Program-made: the position numbers and the translations under genes
The notes under the pieces: generated by a model
Seen by the model: the letters and a program-made list of their open reading frames with translations, nothing else
Told to the model about the DNA's origin: nothing
Database searches by the model: none
Shown here: positions 8,142 through 18,100 of the stretch, one piece after another
Layout: every line of letters begins with the position of its first letter
Numbering within the stretch: the stretch's first letter is position 1
Assembly: GCF_027947535.2 (NCBI RefSeq)
Contig: NZ_JAAGKO020000014.1
Location: 62,001 to 126,000 of the forward strand
Direction: 5' to 3'
From: Streptantibioticus silvisoli
GTDB taxonomy: Bacteria > Actinomycetota > Actinomycetes > Streptomycetales > Streptomycetaceae
Length of the DNA: 64,000 nucleotides

Positions 8142-8714
8142 ATGGCAGTGCTCGGTAGGTTGCTGAAGAACCGGCGGGCCGGGGAGGCGGGCCTGGCCTG
8201 GAACACGCCGAACCTGGCGGGGCCCGAGACCCTGCGGGTGACCAGTGCGGACTTCGAGCACGAGGCGACGCTGCCGGTGGCGCACGCCGGGAAGCGGTCC
8301 GGCGGCCAAAACACCTCGCCGGCGCTGAGCTGGACCGGAACCCCCGCCCGCGCCACGCAACTGCTCCTGGTCGTCGAGGACCTGGATGTACCCCTGCCGA
8401 AGCCGTTCGTCCACGGAGTCTTCCTTCTCGACGCTGCGGTGACCGAAGTCGCGCGGGGTGCGCTCGACGAGAACAGCGCCACCGCGGGGGTGCGGGTGCT
8501 GCGGTCCGGCAAGGGACGCGGCTACCTGGGGGCGGACCCGATCAAGGGGCACGGCCCGCACCGGTACGCCTTCCAGCTCTTCGCGCTCGCGCAGCCGATC
8601 ACCGCCTCGGCGGGCGGCGCGGACCTGGAATCGGCCAAACCACGCGCCGTGCTCGACGCCGCCGGCGAGGTCCTCGCGCGTGGCCGGATCGACGGCCTGT
8701 ACGAGAACCCCTGA
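8142..8714 (+). CDS. YbhB/YbcL-type phosphatidylethanolamine-binding (PEBP) family protein
   Basis: A 190-residue protein. The PEBP ligand-pocket signatures are present: NTSPALSWTG, then DLDVPLPKPFVHGVFL (the DxD..P..H motif) and GHGPHRYAFQLFAL, the highly conserved GPHRYxF block. The start is the ATG at 8142 behind GAGGAG; the frame is open further upstream, but without a ribosome binding site or family similarity. No signal peptide or membrane segment is seen, so it is probably cytosolic. Bacterial members bind small anionic ligands and their roles are mostly unknown. Its place between the regulator and the esterase-like gene suggests cluster membership, but I cannot assign a biosynthetic step. 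It is convergent with the esterase-like gene; the coding regions are 20 bp apart. Confidence 0.88.
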   Translation: MAVLGRLLKNRRAGEAGLAWNTPNLAGPETLRVTSADFEHEATLPVAHAGKRSGGQNTSPALSWTGTPARATQLLLVVEDLDVPLPKPFVHGVFLLDAAVTEVARGALDENSATAGVRVLRSGKGRGYLGADPIKGHGPHRYAFQLFALAQPITASAGGADLESAKPRAVLDAAGEVLARGRIDGLYENP

Positions 8715-8734
8715 TGCCCGGCGGCCGGCGGTGA

Positions 8735-10147
8735 TCAGTGCGCCGGTACGCCGATCCGGTGCGGGGCGGGTGATTCCGGCGTCCACGGCGTCCACGGCAC
8801 CCGCCCGTCCCTGGCCAGGGCGAGCAGCGCCGCCTGGTCCTGCGCGCCGACCGCACGGTCCTCCTCGGAGCCGACGGTGCCTTCCGGGTCGAGGAACAGG
8901 CAGGCCACGTCGGCGCCGTGGACCGGCCGGTTCGCCAGCTCGGGATAGGCGAGCACGGTCCGCCAGTTGGTGGACGGCGCGTAGTCGAACTGCTGGTACC
9001 ACACCGGGGCGCCGCCCTTGTGCTGGGCGGCGAGCAGTTTTTTGGCCGGCCCCACCCAGATCAGCTCGGACAGCGCGTCGATCTTCTCCCGGTGCGGCAG
9101 CGACTGGTCGTGCTCGGGGAACGCGCGCAGGTAGGCCGTGTCGACGGCGTTCCAGGCGTCCCACGCCCCGCTCTCCTCGGTGACGTTCGAGACAAGCAGC
9201 GGAACGCCGGCCATGAGCCCCGCCCCCAGCGAGGCGAGCGGGCTGCGGGGCAGGACGCTGCCGTCGACGAACGGTCCGTACCGGATCATGGCCGGGCCGT
9301 TCGAGGTGGACGTGGCCTGCTTCAGCATCCGCCGGTGGATAGTGCGCAGCCCCACGTTGGGCAGCCGCGCGAGATCCGTCGGCGTCGCCGCCAGCGGTCC
9401 GGCGGCCGCAAGGAAGTCCTTGGCGAACCGGGCGGCCCGCTCCTCGGCCATCGGCGGCTGGGCGCCGCTGTAGAGCGCCGCCTTGTGGAACAGCCCCTTG
9501 GCCGCCGGAGCGCCCAGCAGCGCCGCCACGTCCGACGAGCCGGAGGACAGGCCGAACAACGTGACGTTGTCCGGGTCGCCGCCGAAGGCGGCCACGTTCT
9601 CCTTGACCCAGCGCAGCGCCTGGATCTGGTCGAGCATGGACAGGTTGGCGCTGTCCTTGAAGTCCGGGTCCAGCGCGCCCAGATAGAGCCAACCCCAGGC
9701 CCCGATCCGGTAGTTCGCGGTGATCACGACCGCGTCGTGCCGGGCGGCGAAGTGCCAGACGTCGTTGGTCGACGTGCTGCCGCTGCCGTAGGCCCGGCTG
9801 CCGAAGTGCAGCCACACCAGCACCGGCCGGCGCGCGTGCGGGTTCGGGTCGGGCGACCAGATGTTGAGGTTGAGGCAGTCTTCGCTCTCGGTCGCGTCGG
9901 GGGACACCGTCGAGGGCGTCTGGCCGGGGATGATCGGCAACTGCCAGGAGACCGGGCCCCAGTGGCGCGCATCGATCCGACCGGCGGGGACGGCCGGCGC
10001 CGGTGGCCTGAACCGTTGCCCGACCCGGCCGTACGGCATGCCGCGCCAGTTCGGAACGCCCCGGTCCAGGAAGCCCCGCATCGAGCCGGACGACGTTTCC
10101 ACCACCAGGTCGTCATCGGTCAGGTCGTAATCGGTTTCCTCGCGCAT
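8735..10147 (-). CDS. Type-B carboxylesterase-like alpha/beta hydrolase with altered active-site motifs
   Basis: This 470-residue protein keeps the type-B carboxylesterase layout: SEDCLNLNIW (second family signature, near residue 90), a nucleophile elbow FGLSSGSS near residue 205, an acidic region VTEESGAW and the catalytic His in NRPVHGADVACLF. Two motifs are unusual. The elbow is GLSSG where the family normally has GESAG, and the oxyanion-hole stretch is HFGSRAYGSGS instead of HGGG..GS. There is no signal peptide, unlike secreted esterases. A cytosolic esterase-like enzyme beside a PKS could release or cleave the chain, or could form the ester between polyketide and a second acid. In a tautomycin-like pathway the last job is needed, so that is the most interesting option, though unproven. 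It is divergent from PKS1. Confidence 0.88.
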   Translation of the reverse strand: MREETDYDLTDDDLVVETSSGSMRGFLDRGVPNWRGMPYGRVGQRFRPPAPAVPAGRIDARHWGPVSWQLPIIPGQTPSTVSPDATESEDCLNLNIWSPDPNPHARRPVLVWLHFGSRAYGSGSTSTNDVWHFAARHDAVVITANYRIGAWGWLYLGALDPDFKDSANLSMLDQIQALRWVKENVAAFGGDPDNVTLFGLSSGSSDVAALLGAPAAKGLFHKAALYSGAQPPMAEERAARFAKDFLAAAGPLAATPTDLARLPNVGLRTIHRRMLKQATSTSNGPAMIRYGPFVDGSVLPRSPLASLGAGLMAGVPLLVSNVTEESGAWDAWNAVDTAYLRAFPEHDQSLPHREKIDALSELIWVGPAKKLLAAQHKGGAPVWYQQFDYAPSTNWRTVLAYPELANRPVHGADVACLFLDPEGTVGSEEDRAVGAQDQAALLALARDGRVPWTPWTPESPAPHRIGVPAH

Positions 10148-10490
10148 GTGATGTGCCTGCTCCGAATCGTGAGGGCGGACGGCGGCGCCATTCTCGTCGG
10201 CAAAATACCTGCCGAGATTCGCACGGATCCTTCCGGCGGGGTATCACCAATTCTGGTGGTCGTGCGGCCTCCCCGGTATCCGGACCCGACTACCAGGTTG
10301 GGGAGTTGATGTCGCGGATCGCGGCGATAGTTTTGATTTTCGGGCCCGCCGGTTTCGCGGACGGCGGCCGATCTGCTCGACCGCTTCCGTTGCAGGGTGA
10401 ATGAGAGGGACTTCGTGCGCACTCGGCGAAAAGTTTCCGAAGTCGATTTTCGTGACTCGTCGGCGGATGCCTCCCGGGCGGAGGTCTTCG
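10148..10490. promoter_or_regulatory. 343-bp divergent promoter region before PKS1
   Basis: The stretch is richer in A/T than its surroundings (for example around 10330-10340 and 10430-10460), typical of a regulatory region, and no gene is supported. It contains a small dyad CACCA-ATTC-TGGTG (10245-10258) that could be an operator. Promoters for PKS1 and the esterase-like gene should lie here. No clear -10/-35 was recognised. Confidence 0.45.
10480..10484 (+). promoter_or_regulatory. Ribosome binding site that decides the PKS1 start
   Basis: GGAGG stands 6 nt before the ATG at 10491. The in-frame ATG at 10401 has only a weak AGGG, and the 90 bp between are A/T-rich and code for residues unlike a PKS N-terminus. 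Confidence 0.7.
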
Positions 10491-12180
10491 ATGCGTTCCG
10501 CGCGCGCTGAGCGGACGGCCGGCTCCGGCCAGGACTGGTTGCCGTTGCTGCTGCCCGGAGGCCACCTCGAGTCGGTGCGCGCCCACGCCGGGCGGCTGGC
10601 CGAGTACCTGGACGAACGGGCCGACGTGCGGCCGGCCGATGTCGGCGCGGCGTTGCGTGCGATGGCCGCCACCGGGCCGCACCGCGCCGCCGTCGTCGCC
10701 GCCGATCGAGCCGGCTTCGCCGACGGCTTGCGGGCGCTGGCGGCCGGCCGCGGAGCGCCCGGGCTGGTCGAGGGCGCCGCTCCCGGCGGGCCGGTCGCAT
10801 TCGTGTTCCCCGGCCAGGGCGGGCAGTGGCCCGGGATGGCGAGGGACCTGCTGGCCGAGTCCCCGGTGTTCCGGGCCCGGCTCGACGCGTGCGCGCAGGC
10901 ACTGGAACCCTTCTTGGACTGGTCCCTGCTGGACGTGCTGCGCGATCCGTCCCCGCTCGACCGCGTCGATGTGGTGCAGCCCGCGCTGTTCGCGATGATG
11001 GTGGCGCTCGCCGAAGTATGGCGCTTCCAGGGGATCGAGCCCGCCGCGGTGGCCGGGCACAGCCTGGGTGAGGTGGCTGCGGCCGTTGTCGCCGGCGCGC
11101 TGTCGCTGGACGACGGCGCGCGGGTGGCGGCCCTGTGGAGCCAGGCCCAGGCGACCATCGAGGGCCGGGGCGCGATGGTGTCGGTGCGCGCGCCCGAGCA
11201 ACTGGTGCGCGAGCGGCTGGCAGCCTGGCCGGACGCGCTGGTGGTGGCCGCGCTGAACGGGCCGGCCACGGTGCTGGTGTCCGGGGACACCGCGGCAGCC
11301 GCCGAACTCGTGGCGGCCCTGACCGCCGACGGGATCCCGGCCCGCCGGGTGGCGGCACGGCTGGCCGCGCATTCGCCGCAGATCGACGAGATCCTGCCGT
11401 CGATGCGGAGGGACCTCGAACCGATCCGGCCCCGGCCGCCGCGGCTCCCGTTCTACTCGGCACACCTCGGTGCCCGGCTGCCCGGGGACGAGGTGGCGCT
11501 GGACGCCGAGTACTGGTGCAGGAACCTCCGCCACCCGGTGCGGTTCGAGGAGGCCACCAGGGCCCTGCTTGCCGACGGCTGCCGGGTGCTGGTGGAAGTC
11601 GGCCCGCACCCGGTGCTGACCGCGGCGATGCAGGAGACCGTGGAATCCGGAGCGGTCCCGGCGACGGTGTGCGGTTCGCTGCGCCGCGACCAGGGAGACC
11701 TGCGCAGGTTCCTGCTGTCACTCGGCGAGGCGTACGTGGGCGGCGCCGAGCCCGGCGGCGATGCCCTGTACGCCGGCCGCACGCCGGCGCCGCCGACCGA
11801 CCTGCCCGTGCCCGACTTCGGCACCGGACAGTCCACCGCGGACACGTCGCTGCGTGGTGAGCTGGCCGGCCTGGCGCCGGCCCGCCGGCAGGCGGCGCTG
11901 ACGGAACTGGTGTGCCGCGAGGTCGTCCTCGCCCTGGGCGGGGACGGGGGCGGGGGCGGGGCGGACGCGGTCGATCCGGACCGGCCCTTCCGCGATCTGG
12001 GGTTCGACTCGGTGACCGCGGTCGAGGTGCGCAACCGGGTGTCGGCGGCCAGCGGGCTGACGCTGCCGGTCACCGTCACCTTCGACCACCCGACGCCCGC
12101 CGCGCTCGCCTCCGCCCTCGCCGAGCGGCTCTTCGGTCCTGATCCGGGCGCCGGTCACCATCCGGACCGGTTCGCGCCTG
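10491..12180 (+). other. Loading module: AT-ACP
   Basis: The AT domain (about 10790-11700) has [10 protein letters not shown], the active-site GHSLGE (11055-11072) and LAAHSP where extender ATs show YASH or HAFH. The ACP (about 11860-12130) has GFDSV with the pantetheine Ser at 12009-12011. There is no KS or KSQ before it, so the AT loads a ready starter acid. The motif differs from malonyl and methylmalonyl types. Isobutyryl is inferred from the predicted product, not read from the sequence. Confidence 0.9.
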
Positions 12181-15100
12181 CCCCCCAGGACCCGATCGTG
12201 ATCGTCGGCATGGGTTGCCGGTATCCCGGTGGCGCCCACGGCCCCGACCGCCTGTGGGAGCTCGTCGCGAGCGGCGCCGACGCGCTGACGCCGTTCCCCG
12301 CCAACCGGGGCTGGGACGTCACCGGGACGTACGCGCCCCAGCCGGACCGGACCGGCCACCACTACCAGCGCGAGGGCGGGTTCGTGCACGACGCGGACCT
12401 GTTCGACGCCGACTTCTTCGGTATCTCGCCCCGCGAGGCCACCGTGATGGACCCCCAGCAGCGGTTGCTGCTGGAAACGTCGTGGGAGACGTTCGAACAC
12501 GCGGGCATCGACCCGACGTCGGTGCGCGGCAGCCGAACCGGCGTGTTCATCGGCGCGATGACGCTGGAGTACGGGCCCGGCACGGGCGACGACACCGGCT
12601 TCGGCGGGTACGTGTTCACCGGCACCACCGGCAGCGTCCACTCCGGCCGCATCGCGTACAGCCTCGGCCTGGAGGGTCCGGCGGTCACCATCGACACCGC
12701 CTGCTCCTCGTCGCTGGTGGCCCTGCACCTGGCGGTGCAGGCGCTGCGCGCGGGCCAGTGCGACCTCGCCCTGGCCGGCGGGGCCACGGTGATGCCGACC
12801 CTCGGCATGTTCGTGGAGTTCTCCCGGCAGGGCGGGCTGGCCGGCGACGGCCGGTGCAAGGCGTTCTCGGCCGCCGCCGACGGCTTCGGCCTGGGCGAGG
12901 GCGTGGGCCTGCTGCTCGTGGAACGGATGTCGGACGCTCGGCGCAACGGGCACCAGGTGCTGGCGGTGGTACGGGGTTCGGCGGTCAACCAGGACGGGGC
13001 GTCCAACGGCCTGACGGCGCCGAACGGCCCGTCGCAGCAGCGGGTGATCCGGCAGGCACTGGCCGACGCCGGCCTGGCACCGTCCGAGGTGGACGTGGTG
13101 GAGGCCCACGGCACCGGCACGAGGCTCGGGGACCCGATCGAGGCCCGGACGATCCTGGAGACCTACGGACAGGACCGCGAGCGTCCGCTGTGGCTGGGCT
13201 CGGTGAAGTCCAACCTCGGGCACACGCAGGCCGCGGCCGGGGTCGCCGGGATCATCAAGATGGTCCAGGCGATGCGGCACGGTCTGCTGCCCAGGACCCT
13301 GCACGTCGACGAGCCCACCCCGCACGTCGACTGGTCGGCCGGGGCCGTCCGGCTGCTCACCGACCCCACCCCCTGGCCGGACGACGACCGCCCGCACCGG
13401 GCCGCGGTCTCCTCCTTCGGCATCAGCGGCACCAACGCCCACGTGATCCTCGAAGCCCCCGAACAAGCGGCGCCGGACGAGGCGCACGAGGCGCCGGCCG
13501 ATTCCGGTGCGGCGCTGTGGGTGCTGTCCGGGAAGTCGGACGAGGCGGTCCGGGCGCAGGCCGCCCGGTTGCTGGAGTTCGTCGAGGCGGACCCGGCCCT
13601 GCGCACCGCCGACGTGGGCTGGTCGCTGGTCGGCTCCCGGTCGCTGTTCGAGCACCGGGCCGTGGTGGCGGGCTCGGGCCGCGACGAGCTGCTGGCGGGC
13701 CTGAGGAGCGCGGCGGCCGGCGAGTCCGCGCCGGCAGTGGCGCGGGGCGTCGCGCGGCCCGGCGGGGTGAAGACCGTCTTCGTGTTCCCCGGCCAGGGCG
13801 CGCAGTGGGCCGGGATGGGCCGTGACCTGATGGCCTCGTCCGCGGTGTTCGCCGCGCGGCTGCGGGAGTGCGCCGACGCGCTGGCCCCTTACGTCGACTG
13901 GGACCTGGCCGAGGTGATCGGCGGCGCCGAGGGCGCTCCCGGGTTCGAGCGGGTGGACGTGCTCCAGCCGGCGTCGTGGGCCGTGGCGGTTTCGCTCGCG
14001 GCGCTTTGGCGGTCCTTCGGCGTCGAGCCCGCCGCGGTGGTCGGGCATTCCCAGGGCGAGCTCGCGGCCGCGGTCGTCGGCGGGTACCTCACCCTTGGCG
14101 ACGCGGCGCGGATCGTCGCACGGCGCAGCCGGATGATCGCCGAGGAGCTGACCGGGCGCGGCGGGATGCTGTCCGTGCTCATGAGCGTGGACCGGGTCAC
14201 CGAAGCCCTGCGGCCGTGGGCGGGCCGCCTGTGGATCGCGGCGGTCAACGGGCCGGCCTCGGTGTCGGTCTCGGGTGACGCCGAGGCGCTGGGCGAGTTC
14301 GGCCGGGTGCTGTCGAAAGCCCGGGTCCACCGCTGGCAGCTGCCCGGGGTGGACTTCGCCGGGCACTCCGGGCACGTCGACGCCATCGAGGAACGGCTGC
14401 GCGCGGAGCTGGCCGACATCACCGCGCGACCGGGCGACGTGCCGTGGATGTCCACGGTGGACGGGCAATGGGCCGACCCCTGCCGGGTGGACGCCGGCTA
14501 CTGGTACCGCAACCTGCGCGACGCGGTCCGCTTCGAGGACGCGACGCAGGCGCTGATCGCGTCGGGCCACCGGGTCTTCGTCGAGGTCTCGACACACCCG
14601 GTGCTGACCACCGCGATCGGCGAGGTGGCGGAGGCGCAGCAGGACCCGGGCGTCGCGGTGGCCGGTACGCTGCGCCGCGACGACGGCGGCGAGGCCCGCT
14701 TCCTCGCCGCGCTCGCCGAGGTGGTGGCCGCGGGGGCCGAAGCCGACTGGGCCGCCGTGTTCGCCGGCGCGCAGCGCGTGCCGCTGCCGACCTATGCCTT
14801 CCAGCGCAAGCGCTTCTGGTTCGACACCGCCGAGGCGCCCGCCGATGTCACCGCCGCGGGCCTGAGCCCGGCCGAGCACCCGCTGCTCGGCGCGATGGTG
14901 CCGTTGCCGCAGACGGACGGCGTGCTGTTCACAAGCCGGCTGTCGCTGCGGACGCACCCGTGGCTGGCCGGCCACACCGTGCGGGACACCGTGTTGTTCC
15001 CCGGCGCCGGCTACGTGGAGCTGGCCGTCCGGGCGGGTGACAGCGTGGGCTGTGACCGGCTGGACGAGCTGACCTTGGACACCGCGCTGGTGGTGCCCGC

Positions 15101-18100
15101 GCAAGGAGGCGTACAAGTCCAGGTGGTGGTCGCGGACGCCGACGCGGATTCCCGCCGGAGCGTGGCGGTGTACGCGTGCCCCGACGGGCAACAGGTGTGG
15201 ACCCGGCACGCCACCGGCGTGCTCGGCAGTGGCGTTCGCGCGGACGCGGACTTCGACGTCGTGACCGGGGTCTGGCCCGTGCCCGGCGCGACCGAAGTGG
15301 ACACTTCGGGTTTCTACGACCGGCTGGACGCGGCCGGGTTCGGTCACGGTCCCCTGTTCCGGGGCCTGACCCGTGCCTGGCGCCACGGCGACCGGATTCT
15401 GGCCGAGGTCGGCCTGCCCGCGGACACCGGCGCGGAGTCGTTCGGCATCCACCCCGCGCTGCTCGAATCAGCGATGCGGGCGGGAGACCTCGCCGGAGTG
15501 GACGGGCTGCCGGCCGGCTTCACCGACGTGGTGTTGCGGGCCTCGGGAGCGTCGAGGCTGCGGGTGGCACTGACCCGCACCGGGCCGGACGAGGTCGCGC
15601 TGGCCGCCGCGGACACCACCGGCCTTCCGGTGCTGTCGATCGGGTCGCTGACCGTGCGGCCGCCGGCCGCGCAGACGTCGAGCGCCGGTCTCGGCGACGG
15701 CGCACTGGTGAAGCTGGACTGGCCGGGCATCACCGGCGCCGGCACCGCCGCCGCGGTGACGGACCGGCTGGTGGTCGGTCGTCCCGGTTCGATCGCGGCC
15801 GCCGTGGCGGCGGTCCCGCTGCCGCCGGTGGTGGTGCTGCCGGTGTCCGGGGACCCGGACGCGGTCGTGGAGTCCGTCCACGACGTCACCGGGTGGGTGC
15901 TGGAGCAGGTACAGCACTGGTTGAGCGACGAGCGGTTCGCCGCCACGCCGCTCGTGGTGGCGACCACGGGCGCGATCGCCGCCCGGCCGGGGGAGACGGT
16001 CACCGATCCGGCCGCGGCCGCGGTGTGGGGCCTGATGCGATCGGCGCAGACCGAGAACCCCGGCCGGTTCGTCCTCCTCGACACCGACACCGAGCCGGAC
16101 ACCGCCGTGCTGGGGCGGGTCCTGGCCGCGCACGAGCCGCAACTGGCGTTGCGCGCCGGCCGGCTGCACGCCGCTCGTCTGACCCGCGTGAGCCCGGCCG
16201 ACGCGGCGGGGCCGGTCCTGGACGCCGACGGCACGGTCGTGATCACGGGCGGCACGGGCGGCCTGGGCGGTCTCTTCGCCCGGCACCTGGTGACCGAGCA
16301 GGGCGTCCGGCACCTGCTGCTGCTCAGCCGGCGCGGCCCGGAGGCACCCGGCGCCAGCGAACTGGTGGCGGACCTGGCGCGGCTCGGCGCCGGGGCGACC
16401 GTCTCGGCGTGCGACGTGACCGACCGGCGGGCTCTGGCCGACGCGCTGGCGTCCGTGGCCGTGGAGCACCCGCTGACAGGTGTCGTGCACACCGCGGCGG
16501 TGCTCGAGGACGGGGTGATCGGCTCGCTGTCGCGCGAACAGCTCGACCGGGTGCTCGCCCCGAAGGCCGACGCGGCCTGGTACCTGCACGAGCTGACCCG
16601 CGACCACGACCTGGCCCTGTTCGCGGTCTTCTCGTCCGTCGCGGGTCTTCTCGGCAACGGCGGGCAGGGCAACTACGCCGCGGGCAACGCGTTCCTGGAC
16701 GCGCTCATGCAGCAGCGCCACGACGCGGGACTGCCGGCTGTGTCGATGGCCTGGGGTCCGTGGACGACCGAGGTCGGCCTGGTCGGCAGCCTTTCCGACA
16801 CCGACCTGCGGCGCATCGCGCGCTCGGCCACGCCGGAGTTGCCGGTGGCGCAGGGCCTCGCACTGTTCGACCGCGCGCTGCGCGCCGGTGCGCCGGTACT
16901 GGGACTGACCCGGCTGAACGTGGGAGCGTTGCGCGCTGAGGCGGACCTGCCGGCCGTGTGGCGGTCCCTGGCCGGCGGCGCCCGGCGCCGCGCGGCCGAC
17001 AACACCGTGGACAGCCAGGACGGGCTGGGCACGCGGCTGGCAGGACTGTCCGATGCGGAGCGCCGACGGGCGCTCGTCGATGTGGTGCGCGAGGCCGCGG
17101 CAGCCGTGCTGCGGCACGACGCGGGTACGGCGATCAGCACCACGCAGCCGTTCAAGGCGCTCGGGTTCGACTCGCTGACCTCGGTCGAGCTGCGCAACCT
17201 GCTGCGGGCGAGGACGGGGCTCGGGCTGCCGACCGGTGTGGTGTTCGACTACCCGACCGTGGCCCGGCTGGCCGAGTACCTCTCCCGCGGGTTCGGGCAG
17301 GCCCCCGCCGCCGAGCCGGCGGCACTGCCGACGGTGATACCGGCGCCGGTGGCCGACGACCCCGTCGTGCTGGTGGGGATGGCCTGCCGCTACCCGGGCG
17401 GGGTGACCGATCCGGCCGGTCTCTGGCAGCTGGTCCTGGCGGAAGCCGACGCCATCACACCGTTCCCCGCCGACCGCGGCTGGGACCTCGACGCGCTGCG
17501 GGACATCGACGGGCCCGGCCGCTCCGCCACTGAGCAGGGCGGATTCCTCGACGGGGTCGCAGACTTCGACGCGGCGTTCTTCGGCATCTCGCCGCGGGAG
17601 GCGCTGGCCACCGATCCGCAGCAGCGGCTGCTGCTCGAGGTCTCCTGGGAGGCGCTGGAAGACGCGGGGATCGACCCCGCCGCGCTGGCGGGCAGTGCGA
17701 CCGGTGTGTTCACCGGCGTCTACCAGTCCGGCTACGGCGATCTGGTCTCCCGCTCGGCCCAGCGCCCGCAGGGGCATCTGCTCACGGGCAACCTGGCCAG
17801 TGTGCTGTCCGGCCGGGTGTCCTACGCGCTGGGCCTGGAGGGGCCGGCGGTGAGTGTGGACACGGCGTGTTCGTCGTCGCTGGTGGCGATGCACCTGGCG
17901 GCGCAGGCGTTGCGGGCGGGGGAGTGCTCGCTCGCGCTGGCGGGCGGGGTCACGGTGATGGCCGGCTCCGAGGGATTCGTGGAGTTCACGGCGCAGGGCG
18001 GCCTTGCCGCCGACGGCCGGTGCAAGTCGTTCTCGGACGACGCCGACGGCACCGGCTGGTCCGAGGGTGTCGGCATCGTGGTGCTGGAGCGGTTGTCGGA

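Noticed and set aside
10401-10490. Earlier in-frame ATG for PKS1 at 10401
   Set aside because: Weak ribosome binding site, A/T-rich stretch and residues unlike a PKS N-terminus; the ATG at 10491 has GGAGG at ideal spacing.
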